DNA of 64,000 nucleotides. It comes from Metopolophium dirhodum (Eukaryota > Arthropoda > Insecta > Hemiptera > Aphididae). The translations under genes were made by a program, and so were the position numbers. Below, piece by piece: positions 35,886-50,500 of this stretch. The stretch spans positions 50,638,270 to 50,702,269 of the forward strand of contig NC_083560.1 in assembly GCF_019925205.1 (NCBI RefSeq). The letters run 5' to 3'. Each line of letters starts with the position of its first letter. The first letter of the stretch is position 1. The notes beneath the pieces are model-generated. The model did no database searches. It was not told the DNA's origin and was given only the letters and a program-made list of their open reading frames with translations.

Positions 35886-37110
35886 AAAAATTACAAATTG
35901 TATTAAGATTTAAAGATTACGAAAAAAGATTTTTACATTGTTAGACTTTGTTTATGAGATTAGTTTTCGTTAAAAAAGTAATTATTTTAATGATATTGTT
36001 TTCGTTGAGTGCTTCTTCTATGTTCGGAGGTATTGCTAAGTTGTTTCTTATGTCCCGGTACTTCGTGCAATCTAGGATGATGTGTTGAACTGAAAGGTCG
36101 GCATGGCATTCGTCGCATGTGGGTGGAGGATTTTTGCTGATGAGGAAAGAGTGAGTGGCGAATGAGTGTTTGATTTGCATCTTGTGATTGTAACTTTCTG
36201 TCTTCTGTTGATGTAGTGGGATCCATTTCTTTGTATCTGTCTTTATTGTTTTAAGCAGATTGATGGGAGGAACGGTATCCAACTAATTTTGCCATTTAGA
36301 GTATATTTCGTGATTAATGGATGATTGGATGTCATTAGTCAGTAGGTCAGAGATTGTTGGATGGGGGATGATTCTGGTTGCAAGGTCAGCTGCCTTGTCT
36401 GCCATTTCGTTGTCGGTTATACCTATGTGGGATGGTACCCACATTAGTTCGATGTTTTTTGAGGTCAATTTTAATATTTTTTGGATATTTTGAGTGATTT
36501 TGTTTGAAGGTAGTGGGTGTTTTGAAGGGCTATTAGAGCACTGAGTGAGTCGCTTAAAATTAGAATGTGGTTTGAGGTGATCGTCTTGGCTTATATGGTT
36601 GCTTCATAAATGGCTTAAGTTTCAACTGAGAATATACAAGTTTCAGGTAGAGGTTTGTGAAGGTTTGTGATATTGTTTTGGGAGATTGCAAGGCCGAAAC
36701 CTTGAGTGGATTTTGATGCGTCTGTATATTATATTTGGATGAAGTGTGGGTATTTGACTTGGATAATTTTATAAAATTGTGACGTTTGAATTGTTGAAGA
36801 AACTCAGTATTGACTTTGATTTTTCAAAGCCAAGTGGGGTTGTTTGGATATGTGATTTAGATCTTAACAGATGTGTGTATATTGAGTTTATTGATCAGAT
36901 TGAAGAAGTTGTCATGTATATATGGTTTTAATTGAAAATATTCTGTTTGTGGTTTGGTTCTTGAAGAAGTTATTGTATCCTATGTGGTTTCGAGTGATTT
37001 TCCTTTTAATTCCGTAATTTAATATTTATTTTGTTCTGAGTAGATTAAGAGGAAGTTCTCCAGCATAGCATAGAATGCTGACGGGGCTGGTTCTTAAGGA
37101 TCGTATGTTA
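35886..37110 (-). mobile_element. LINE ORF2 fragment, third intergenic copy
   Basis: Same RNase H/knuckle remnant, with pieces at 36283-36468 and 35941-36282. It is longer than the 18126-19090 copy because the central 250 bp are retained (AATGGCTTAAGTTTCAACTG and onward). It lies between the 5' flank of copy 2 and the 3' end of copy 3. Confidence 0.8.
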
Positions 37111-37507
37111 TAGTATATTACAAGATTATCAATAAAAAACAAACTTTTAGTAGATAATATATTGGTATAATTTTTGAATTTTGCTAATAAATAATAATAA
37201 AACTTATTGAAATAAGATACATTTTATACAATGTTATTGTTACCCATACCAAGGCCGTAACTATAAATCAAAATATGGCGGTGATTTCAAAAAAATATTT
37301 AAACGAAAATATATAATATTCAGGTTATAATATTTACTCGTTATTTTTTTTCTACTTTTTAAAAAAATTAGTTGGATCTGCACCTTTGGATTCGACCACC
37401 AGTTACGCCCATGTAAGTTTGCAGAAGTATAATGATACAAGTTTAACATGAAATTATCTAACGATTTGTTTGTGGATATTATCCAAAGTTTGTTGATGAT
37501 ATGTTTT

Positions 37508-40500
37508 CTATTTTTTGATTAATAGTTTACAAGGTTTGGAGGTAACACCATTAAAACCATCTAGAAGAGCGTTGAACGTAGCAAATGGTTTTTCACATTT
37601 ACAGAGATTTCTAGGATCATTTACATCCATATTAGAAGTAAAAAATCCAACTCCGTTCTCTTTGGCAAATTTACCCTAAACAATCAAATTATTAAAAATA
37701 GATACAATAAATATTTTTATTTACCAAAAATATATTACTTTTTCATTAAATGACTCCAGAGTATCTGAGCAATATTTACATGCATCTTTTGGATGTACGC
37801 ACATCTATAATTTTAAATAGTTATAAAAAGTTAAATAATTTTTTATAAAAATTGGTAAACATTTTTAGGTAATTCAGCTAGCGTTTACTATATTAGTTTT
37901 TTCAAAATAATTAAAAGTTCAAATTTTGATCAAATTTATCAAATTTAAAATTTAATCATTATTTTGCAGTTAAAAATTTATAAAACGTTCAACTTTTATG
38001 TAAGGATCGAAAATTTAAAACAAGGTTCCACGTAAATAGGGTATATATAATTAATTATTTTATTCACAATAATGTCATCAAATATACTTAGTAATACCAT
38101 ATACGGCTGACCGTCTTCGCTCAGAATCGTTTTTCTTATACAATGATGTAATATCATTGTATTCATATTTAACACCATCCACTACAGTGACCCACTTGTA
38201 ACCTACTGTACATCAGACCAACACCCACCTGCCCACCTTTTTTCTATAAATATCAACAAAATTTATTTTATTGGGTAAAAAACTGTGAAAAATTAATACA
38301 AGGCTTCTGACTAAATTGTTACAATAGCAGATGAAAAATATTAAAAATACATATGCTTGTTCTTTTTTATAATTATTTAAATTCGATATTTTGTAACATT
38401 TATCAAATTTTTAATTTTAAAATGATAAAAAACTTTTATAAAATAAACTTTTATGAGCGTTTAAAGTTCATTTTTTTTCAACATTGGATCTTCATTCGAT
38501 TTCTCATGTAGTGATTTTCTTATTTTGTTATGATTCAAAAATGAATAACTACCTACTAATAGATACCTACTTGAAATGTACACAATATGTTTATTTTATC
38601 AGTTCCTATACTTGACTCGCTTACAGCAGAGGGACATCCACTCACCCGGTTTTATATAATTATTTTTATTAGATATTATTTTAATTTTTAAATAATAATT
38701 TTGTTTTAAAATGTACAATTTATCACCATGATAATGATTATTTCTCAAATAATGTAGCAAGTTTCGCCAATTAGCGAAAAATATTATAGATTTTTACAAA
38801 GAAATATGCGATGTGGGGTATCATTTAAGGCAGTTTTTTTTTTTTTTTATTATTTAAAATACATCTACAATCTATACTGTTATTTGTACAATAATTAGAT
38901 TTGATAAAGGAAAGAAAAATTTGAGAAAGTTAAATTAGTTATTGAACATTTGAATATGTTTTGGTTGTATAGGTAATTCGGCATGAGCCGAAACAATTTT
39001 TTTAACAATGCGAGAAGAATGTTTACGAACATCTATGACAACCATACGCGTCCTCTGGGCTTAATAATTCTTAACATTGATAACAATTGAAAATGAGTCC
39101 AGTTATCCCCTCCCCTTCCCATAAGACATTAATTTACCCCACTCATCGTGATCATATTTATAACTTTACTAATAATAATTTATTAATTTATGTTAAATTT
39201 GTATACCTTTTGAATATTCAAATCACAAATAGTCTTTGAATCACTGGGATCGGACGCAGGGCTCAGTCTAAATTTAAAATATGTTTTATCTTTTGGAAAA
39301 GATGTCAGCGGTAAGATACATTTTAATTTTTCCTAGAAAAATAGAAGTGATTATAATATGATCCAACTCTGCACTTTGTATATAATAATGCTTCAATACC
39401 AATGTATAATTTGTACTTTTTGAAGTCATTGGAGCTATTCCAGTTTTTATCAAGTCATTAGTGCAGTCATTCAGATAAACTAGAGAAATAACGAAGAAAT
39501 CCGTTACAGGAGCTATCAACTTGATTTCCAACCCTTTTTTAAATATTTAAAATAAAAATTATATATTTTTACACGTGAGTCATGAAACCATTATTTATAT
39601 ACAGAACATTATATTACACTATAGACTGCACTTTTTGTCGTTAGACCATGACTAATTGTTCATGACAATTGACATTTGAAAATGTCTTAAGAAAACACTT
39701 GTATTACCAACAAAATAATCCCTATATTTTGTATGTTTAAAGGTATTATTTTTAATGAATTTTAGTGAAAATATTGATGCACAAATGCTCATCAATTTTG
39801 GATCATCAAATTAGCATTGCTTTCTGGCTTATCTAAAATTTAGTGAATTAATTAATAGTTTTACGTAAAATGAAACTGGAATAAATATATAATATTGTGT
39901 AAGAAAAGAGGTATCCTTATTAAAATGAATGATTTTTTATGTGCTTCAACAGGTTTCCGTTTTTTTTTTTTATAAAAAAAATAAATAATATCAATTGATA
40001 GTAGTTATACCTATGCATTAGCCTAATAAGTCATTCAGAAATAACATGAATCACACAATAGTGGAGGTATCCCATTACTCATTGGTTAAATACTTACTTA
40101 TTATTCTAATTTTTTTTATAATAATTTAATGTTGTGTTTTGTTTTAATTATAACTTGAAGGGTTAGAATATTTAATTTTATTAAAGGACATTTGTCTCAG
40201 TGAACGGAAAAGGTTACTTCAGTTGACTTTCTCTCGTTAATTTTTATCATCTAGTTTTTGGACCATGTTGCGATGAAGTTTGCGTCATACTGTAAATAGT
40301 GTGCAGCTAATATAATATCATTATTGGAGGGCAGTATACTAGTAAAGCTAGTAAAGCTGTGTCATCCTTTAATATGGCTATCATTTTATTCAAATACAAC
40401 TTTATCGATCTACAGGAAAAAAAATCAATGATTATAACGACAAAAAATACATTCTATATATAGTACATATATTTAAGACTTAAGTTTATATACACATAGC

Positions 40501-43500
40501 TCTTTATTTTTATAAATAATATTAATTAACATATAGATACTCACAAGGTATCTCTGGAGCGGTAAACTGATCTATTAGAAATTTTCCTGATACTTCGATA
40601 CCAATTTCCAATTGAGGAAAAGACGTTTTCATCACATCAAGATATTTTTTTAAATTTTCAGAATATCCCGGAAATTCTATGGGTTTTAACTAACCAAAAA
40701 AAATTTTTGAAATAAATATTAGTTTAATTGTATATAATAAATGTATAATTAATAATATTAAAAATTATAATGTTTATTAATAAATGAGTTAATCCATCAA
40801 TGTTAGATTATATTATAATTTATAAATTATAACCCATTATGATGGCAATAATCAATAAATATTGAATAATGATTAAAACAAAATAGTGTAGTATCAAATA
40901 ATGTAGGTACACTGAAATTAAGTTAATAATAAGTTTGAACAAAATAATTGAAAAATTCTATATATTTTTATAGTATATTTACATGGAATTCTATCAAAGT
41001 TTGATTTAATATTATACAATTCATTTCATTCATGCTATGGAGATTCTGCGAGAATTGTAAAATTAATTTTGATTGTATAACAAAAAATAATTAAAATGTA
41101 ACTATATATTTAATATTTAGATACCTACATATCTCGGCATTAATATCCTACAGGCAAAATTAGAACAGATGCTTTAATTAATTCAAAAACTAAAAGTACA
41201 TTTGTTGTTTCGCCATTCTCTATAGATGTTAGGATAAGACCAGTGATCCCAGGATGTTCGTCCAAAAAGGCCTTTAAGCCTTTCATTTCATCTAATGAGT
41301 TGGTTCCTCCATTACAAGCTTCGCAAGCAAGAATTTGAGTCCATTCCGATTGAGTAACGTGGCCGTAGTATACATATGTAGGCCTCTTAGCCTTCAATGT
41401 TTTATCTAAACCGTCTATATAAATTACAAAATACATAAATACATTATAATATATTTAAATCTTTAATATTAAGTATATAATATAATAATGTTACTCTATT
41501 GGACTTAACATACTATAATATGTATTATATATATGTTAATTTGGTAATATTAGTAAAATTACCTATAATTTTTTGATTTGATTCGCACAAGCAACTATTA
41601 CCAAAGACATGATAGTTTAAATCCACGAAAATCCCATCGAAAAGTATAGACGTGCAAGCCTCTGGTAGGCATGAAGCATCGAGTTCCGGGAAACCACATT
41701 GCTTATTGATATAACCAAGATAATTGCATCCTGCTATTCCGGGGCCTGAAAAATAAACTCATATTTTATACCATATATTATAACATGATACGCTTTCCAT
41801 AATATACAGGTACATCTAAATCTAAAGAACTGCGGCAGACTACAAACTAATTACAATTGGTTGAAAACAGTTTTTTTATTTCATTTTCTCATTTAGTCTT
41901 TTTTAGAAACAGGTAGGACTCTCAAAAGTGCGTTTCTTGTTCTTCTCTAAATTTTTTTAATACCGGTATTGCTAAGTTGAAACCGAAATCGAAAAAATTA
42001 ATAATCGGTATACAAAATTGAAACCGAAATCGAAATTATTTCAATCGGTTTCAACCCCTGCTTTTTTGTATATAACATGATGCATTATCCAAAATACATT
42101 TAATATAAAGAACCACGGCAGACTACAAAAGTAATTACAACTAGTTGTATTCAATTTATTTTATTTCATTTTCTCAGTTAATCTATTTTAGAATCAGGTG
42201 GGACTCTCAAAAGTGCGTTTCTTGTTTAAGAAATACTTTTATCCAACATGAGGTGAAAATAGTAGGTTATGTTTTTATATCGATACCTAGAACACAGACA
42301 GAATTTTAAGTACAAACACATTAAACGACAAAATAAATATAAGCCACTTAAAACTTGGGTTACTCGACTTTGTCTGGGTACAAATGAAAAAATATAAAAC
42401 TGAACGCTCAGTGAACTTTATTGCTTATCTTAACTAAAATGTTCAAATGCACTCGGTTTCAAAAAAAATAATATTCGAACTACACTTGATCCGACCGATG
42501 ATTTTATTTCAAAGCTAAACAAATGTAGAAAAAAATATAAAACCTACATATATATTTCTATATTATTATTTTAAAATCATAACTTATAGAACCTATTTAA
42601 ATTGTAAATATTTATTAGGTAATTAAAAAAAAAAACAAATTTAATATAGATTCTGAACTGATCGATGAATGTATTATTTTATTTTACAATGATGTGTGGT
42701 TTTTTTTTTGTGTCTGGGATAACTAAAAAACGATTAACCCCAGATACTGGTTGTACTCACTAAATATTGTTTATATTATATAAAGATTCCTCATCAGCTG
42801 TTTTTATTGATAACTAGCTGTACTCTCACGGCGTCGGCCGTGAAAAGAATTGCAAGTCAAATACCCGAACGAAATACAAGTGGGTCATAACAAAATTTGA
42901 TTGTATCATATTATACATTTCATCAATCAAGTTATATCTATAAATTATGCACATATAAGCCTTCCTTTGTTAATTGTCTATCGAACAGTGTAAACCGCAT
43001 CGAAATCCATTCAGCTGTTTCGGAGTTTATCCCGAACAAAAAAAAGCTACTTTATTCTATGCCATATATAATATATCCTACCTTTTTTGAATATTGACTG
43101 ATTGATATTGAAAAATATTTAAAATACAAAGGCATGAATATTTGAAAAAATATTTTAGTTAAATATTTATAGAATATTCAATTTTTATAGCTAAGGATTA
43201 AAAGTTAAATTCAAGGTAGGTATGTTTTTTATAGATATTTTAAGTTAATATTTGGACGAAATAGTTTTTACGATCTTAGTTATTTTGTTGTAATTTAAAA
43301 ATAATATTAGTGTATACTTACATGAAACTTTTAACGTATATTATTATATATTTTATACACACAATGTAACTGTAATGTTTTCGGAAAAAATTTATTCAAC
43401 TTAACGTAATACTATAACAAAAATATTAATTACTTTAATAGCAATATAAATATATATCATAAAATATACTTAATATACAGGTTGTTGCTTTATATTCGAA

Positions 43501-44533
43501 CAGAATCGTTTTTTTGTTTTCAATGATTTATCATTGAATTAAAATTGAATACATAATACAGGTACATTAAATTATTTGGTGTATACCTACGTTAGTACGC
43601 TCTAAGTCCTAAATTTACTATTTATGTTGAATGTAATAATAATATAACAACATGAGCGAATCAGTTGAGGTTTTTAATGGGGTTTTTAATGGCATCACAA
43701 TAATAAGGGCAGTCAAATATTTTTTCATCGTCAGGCTACCTTTTCTTCATCTCAGTAACTATATATATTTTATGTAATTACGAATAGATTGAAGGGTTAA
43801 AAATCTTAACATATTATAAAACAATGTCCTTTTTTCTCTCTGGATGCTTAGATTTTTAAAACTACGCAACGGACTATGAGTGGTTTTTTTTTAATTGAGA
43901 GAGTTACATAACATGCATAATATAGAAGAGAAACATCCCTGGAAGATGCTCAAACAGGGATTTGTTATTTACGATAGACATTTTTGTTTATTAATGGTTG
44001 CTATGGACACAAAAAAATAGAAAATATTCAAATTAAAAAAATAAAAATAATAAATCTTAATCTAAACAGAGTCCCGCTGTCTGTCTGTATGCTTAGATCT
44101 TTAAAACTACACAACGGATTTTGATACGTTTTTTTTATTGATAGAGTGGTTCAAGAGAAAGGTTTATATGTATACAGGGTGCTTCATAAAGCGTAAAACA
44201 CTCATTATCTCAAAAAGTATTAATGTTTTTGAAAATATTTTCAAAGTTTAGTTTCAAGTTGTTAAAAAAACAATGTTTTTATTAAAAAATTATATTTTTA
44301 AATATTTTTTATCCATATAATTATTTAAGTTTTTTACTTTTTTGAATGACAGCATAGAGTTTTAAATTCATATTTTAAAGCAGAATATTTTTCTAAATAT
44401 TTTGATTAATAAAAATCTAATTTAGGGCGAGTAGTCTATGAGGTATAAACATTTAAAGTTTAAATTGGCGGCGAGGAGTGGTATGGGGTTACCCCGCAAA
44501 TGTGTGTCCATTACTCCGCTTGTCTAAACCTTA

Positions 44534-44564
<31 letters not shown>

Positions 44565-47500
44565 TTTATTGTCACCAAATTATAACAATTACAAACAATT
44601 TATGAGTAACAAAACAAAACAAAAAATTACATTAAAATATATTGGTTCTCTTTTCAAAAGCTGAGCTTGTGCTGAAAAGAGGAAGTTATGATACAGATTT
44701 AGATATTATTGATTATGGTCGTTATTGACAATTAATAAAGCAAAAAATAGGACAAAATAAATAGGTAGAGTATGCACAAGAAAGACAATAAAAGAAAGGA
44801 TAAAGAACAATTAGTAGTTGCATTATAAAGACTATAGCCTATATAATATATATATATATATAATCGTAAGTAAATAAAATGTTAATATAGCATATTCTGT
44901 GGATTATAATATACTGGTATAATTAGAAGATTAAATAGAATTATTTGATAATAGTAATTAATTTTAACACGAATTTAACTATTAACAGTGAAAAATATAT
45001 TAATTAATTTCTAAATTAAAGTATAGATTATTGAAACAGAGCATTATTTATATATTTTTTATACATCTTGAAACTCTTAAAGTTGGAATTATAAACAAAA
45101 CACCCTATATAATGTAGTGTATAAGTAATATATTTACACTGTAGCTCATCAGACGCTGACTATACATTTTTATATACTACAGCATATTATATGTCCTGCG
45201 TAGTGTAGCCGGGTATACATAGTTAGTCGTTGATTTATATTACGCCTCGTAACACTATTGTACATCGTATCATTATACTTATTATTATATTATATATATC
45301 CGATTATATTATTATTTACCTTTTAACTTCTGTATATCTGTGTACTTCAACAGGTTATGGGCCCAGAGTAAGGTCTTTATAATAAAGTCGTGAATAATTA
45401 GTAAAATAATAATTGATTAACGAATTGCGTGTTTCTTGTGTACAGACAGTGTACAGCAATAATAATTCGCGAAGTAAGTGCAGTGTAGTGTGCGTGCGTT
45501 TCTTAGTGTGCAGATAGTGTACATCTACGTTTTGTTTAAATATGGAAAACGAACAATATAAAATCAACAAACTCAAAGATGCATCAAATTGGGACATGTG
45601 GAAATTTCAAATTAAGGTTATCATGAATGCAGCTGAAATATTTGATGTAGTAACAGGAAAATCAAAGAAACCAATTTTAGCAAAAATCGGTAATGAAACT
45701 GAAGATGAAGCGAGAAAAAGGCATAGTGTTGATTTTTCAATATGGAAAAGGGCAGATAATAAGGCTCAAAAATGTATCGTCACTTCGCTAGATGAACAAC
45801 CTCTACAATACATTATGAACTGTGACACAGCAAATGGTATGTGGAACAAATTACTTAGTGTGTACGAACAAATGTCGGACACAAGCATAACAATAGTACA
45901 ACAAAAATTCTATCGTTATACAATGGATCCTAAGGACAATATAGCCGGTCATATTTCGAAACTAGAAAATCTAAGTAGAAAACTAAAACAATTGGAAGAA
46001 CCTTATCTCAGAATCAATGTTGATTACAAAAATTTTGATGACATTACCTGATAGCTATAGGCACTTCTACAGTGCATGGGACTCAATGAATAGTACAAAT
46101 AGAACGCTAGAACAGTTAACCACTCGATTGATGGTGGAAGAAACACGACAAGTGCAAGGACAGGAGGTCCGTAACGATGGTGCTGAAAGTATTGCTTTGA
46201 CTGCAAACAAAGGCAAGTATATTAAAAGTCAAAAATACGGGAACAAAAATGATAATACAAAACCAGGAAAATGCAACCACTGTAAAAAACCAGGACACTG
46301 GAAAAGGGACTGCAGGATATTCAAAAGGGAACAAGAAGAAAAGAAATCAACTTCCGGTTTGGCGCTTATTGGTGTACAAAGAAAAATTGAAGAAATCGAC
46401 GACTCAGACAAATGGTATGTGGACTCAGGTGCGAGCGACCACATGACAAATCGGAAAGAGTGCTTCGTCGATTATAAAAATTTTGATGTGCATTCGCCTG
46501 TACGTGTTGGAGATGGTAAGCACATTATGGCAGTCGGAAAAGGTAACATAAATATTCATACTTATGTTAACAATAAGTGGATAAAAGGCTACTTAAAAAA
46601 ATGTTTTATATGTACCTGATATAAAAGTAAATTTATTTTCTTGTGGGGCATGCCTTGATAAAGGAATTACAATGGTGACAGACAGTAAAGGTTGTACATT
46701 TAAAATGGATAATCGTGTAATTGCAGTCGGTGTTCGTGAGAATAAATTGTTTTCAATGCTAATCAAAACAGATATTTCACAGGAAATTGGACACTGTGCT
46801 AACGTTGCAGTTAAGATATTAACATTAGAACACTGGCACAAAATACTATGTCATCAGAATGTCAAACATGTTCGTGAGTATTTAAAACACAATCAAATAC
46901 AATTTACAGATATACAAGGACAGTTATTCTGTGAACCATGCATCTATGGCAAACAGCATAAGGAGACGTTCACTCAGAGCGAAACAATAACTATTGAACC
47001 AGGGCAAATAATACACAGCGACGTATGTGGACCCATGGAAGAGAATTCATTAGGAGGTAAAAGATATTTCATTATTTTTAAAGATGATTATTCTAAATAT
47101 ACTTATGTTTATTTTATGAAACATAAATCTGAGGTTAAAGAAAAACTTAATTGTTTTCTGAGTATGGTTAAAACTCAAACTAAAAATGTTATTAAAACTA
47201 TTAGAAGTGACTGTGGATTAGAATATAAGAATTCTGAAGTTCAATCAATTCTAAATATTTTTGGAATAAAGCATGAAACAAGTGTACCTTATACTCCTGA
47301 ACAAAATGGAAGAGCTGAACGTTCAATGAGGACTATTTGTGAGGCAGCCAGAACAATGATCTATGCCAAGAATTTTCCAAAATCACTGTGGGCAGAAGCA
47401 GTCAATACAGTAGTGTTCTCATTCAATTATACTGGTAATTCAGGGAAAGTATGTAAAACTCCATATGAGTTATGGTTTGATAAACTTCCTAAAATAGAAA

Positions 47501-50500
47501 AGTTCGTAGAATTTGGAATAAATGCATATAGTTTAGTTCCAAAACAACGACGAAAGAAGTGGGATGCAAAAAGTCGAAAAGGATACTTTGTTGGATATTC
47601 AGAAACTTCAAAAGGGTATCGTATTTGGTATAAAGAAAATAACGAGGTGTCACTTAGTAGAGACGTTATTTTCAAGGATGAAAGTGTTGTAAATGACCAA
47701 CGTGTAGAATGTTCTAATAATTTAAATGATAGTAATAACATTGATGTTCTTAGCTTACACAAAGACGGCTCTTTAGAACACGGCAATACATCAGAAGGAG
47801 ATGAAGTCATGGAAAATAAATTTGGGTCAATAAGTGTAGATGACAATGAAAAACAAGAACATGAACAAGAAAATGGATCAAATGTCAACGTGTACAACTT
47901 GTGAGACAGAATCGAATCCGATCCAGTGAATTTCAAGGAAGCTGTGGAGTCACAAAATTCAGAAAAATGGATAGAAGCCATGAACAAAGAAATGGAATCT
48001 CTGGAACAAAACGGAACATGGTCACTCGTAAGTTTACCTAAGGACAGAACTATTGTAAATTGTGGTTGGGTGTATAAAACAAAATATAATGTTCATGGAC
48101 ATGTTGATCGATACAAGGCTAGGCTAGTAGCAAAAGGGAATAGTCAAATGTTCGGTATTGATTTTAATGAAACCTTTAGTCCTGTAGTAAAGTTCGATTC
48201 AATTCGGTCTATATTAGCTATATCAGCAGCAGAACAATTACAACTTCGACAATTTGACGTTCAAACAGCCTTTCTATATGGAGATTTGGACGAAGAAATT
48301 TACATGAGACAACCAGAAGGGTTCAACGATGGTACCGAAATGGTGTGCAGACTTCAACGCAGTTTATATGGCCTAAAGCAGTCACCACGATGTTGGAACA
48401 TAAAGTTCAAAACATTTCTTCTTAACTTTAATCTATTAGAAACAAAAGCAGATCCCTGTGTTTTTGTTAATAGAGAAAATAACAAAGTATTAATCATCGC
48501 TATATTTGTTGATGATGATGGTCTAGTTGCAGCTACATCGAGTCAGGATGTATATGCATTAATGGAATATTTGAGACAACATTTCAATATTACCGAAGGA
48601 GAATTGAATCAATTTTTAGGTACAGAAATTGAGCGAAAATCTGATGGATCAATTGTAATGCACCAAGGGTTGTATTGTAAAAGAGTATTGGAGAAGTTCA
48701 ATATGACTGAAGCAAAATCAGTTCAAATACCAGCAGACCCTCAACATTCATTAGATGACAAGCAACAAAATACTAATTTAACTATTAAAGTCCCATATCG
48801 TGAAGCAGTCGGAAGCTTATTATATCTCAGTCAGATTACAAGACCGGACATAACTTTTTCAGTAAATCTAGTTAGTAGATACATCGAGGATCCAAAGGAA
48901 CAACACTGGACAGCAGTGAAACGAATTTTAAAATATTTAAAGGGAACTATTAATTTTGGATTGGTATTTAGTTCTAGACAAAAACTCATGTTAAAAGGAT
49001 ACAGTGATGCTGACTATGCAGGTGACTTGGATACAAGAAGATCAACATCAGGGTCAGTATTTACATTAGGATCTGGAAGTATAGCATGGAGTTCACGTCG
49101 TCAACAGTGTGTTAGCCTTAGCACAACTGAATCAGAGTACATAGCTTTAAGGCAAGCAGTACAAGAATTAACTTGGTTAAAATTGTTTTTAGGTGAATTG
49201 CTGGACCAGCCAAAAACGGTGCCAACAATGTATGGAGACAATCAAAGTGCGAATAAACTCGTAAAAAATCCAGAGTTTCATAGAAGAACGAAGCACATAG
49301 ATGTTCGCTACCACTATATAAGAGAAAAGTTCAATGAGGGATTGTTTTCATTGGAGTACATATCCACCAAGGAGCAGATTGCGGACATTATGACAAAACC
49401 AACTCCACGAACGCGGTTCAATGAGCTAAGGGAGATGTTAGGAGTTATAAATATTGATGTATAAGGGTATATTGTTTAAGGGAAAGTGTTGGAATTATAA
49501 ACAAAACACCCTATATAATGTAGTGTATAAGTAATATATTCACACTGTAGTTCATCAGACGCTGACTATAAATTTTTATATACTATAGCATATTATATGT
49601 CCTGCGTAGTGTAGCCGGGTATACATAGTCGTTGATTTATATTACGCCTCGTAACACTATTGTACATCGTATCATTATACTTATTATTATATGATATACA
49701 TCCAATTATATTATTATTTACCTTTTAACTTCTGTATATCTGTGTACTTCAACAGTTATGAATATTAAAATTATAAATAGTACAGTATTGAATGAATTTA
49801 TATCTAGGGCTTTGTTGCCCAAATACTGTGTTCATTTTAGGGACGACGACATTAGTATTAACCTTAAAGCGAGTATTGTAATTATGACACGGAATATCAA
49901 TACATTTTATCATATTATAAAATAGTAAGCAAATGTTTTTTGTATACAGTGATTTTAAATTTAATATCTTTAGCTCTTTGTATAAATTAACTGTAGGAAA
50001 TAACGTAGGTTTATTAAAAATAAATTTAAGAAGTGAGTTCAAAGTGACTTCAAGATTCGTAAAGTGAGTGTGATATGTCCCTCCCCAAAAAGAAATACCA
50101 TAAGAAAGAATTGATTGTATTAATGCATAGTAAGTTAATTTTTTTAATTTGAAGTTTAAAACAGATTTAAGAGATTTATATACATAGAAAAATTTTCTAA
50201 GTGAATTATTTAAATAGTTTATATGAATAACCCATTTTAACTTATCATCAATAAATATTCCAAGATATTTAACATAGTTTACTCTTTTTAATTCACTACA
50301 TTTTCATACATTATTTTTAGTATTATTGTTGATACAACTATTAGTATGAGCAATGATTTTATAATTATTTAAATGTATAGATTTTTGTATACCAAAGTGA
50401 AAGTAATTAGTTTTAATTGTAATGCAAGATCTCTATCATAACATGTTTTTACTGGAAATTTAAAAATGTATAATCGTAAAATAGCATAAATATAATAAGT

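Noticed and set aside
45542..49464. Endogenous virus interpretation of the polyprotein
   Set aside because: Domain order protease-integrase-RT-RNase H, LTRs and the copia-type primer site identify a Ty1/Copia retrotransposon; no envelope gene is present.
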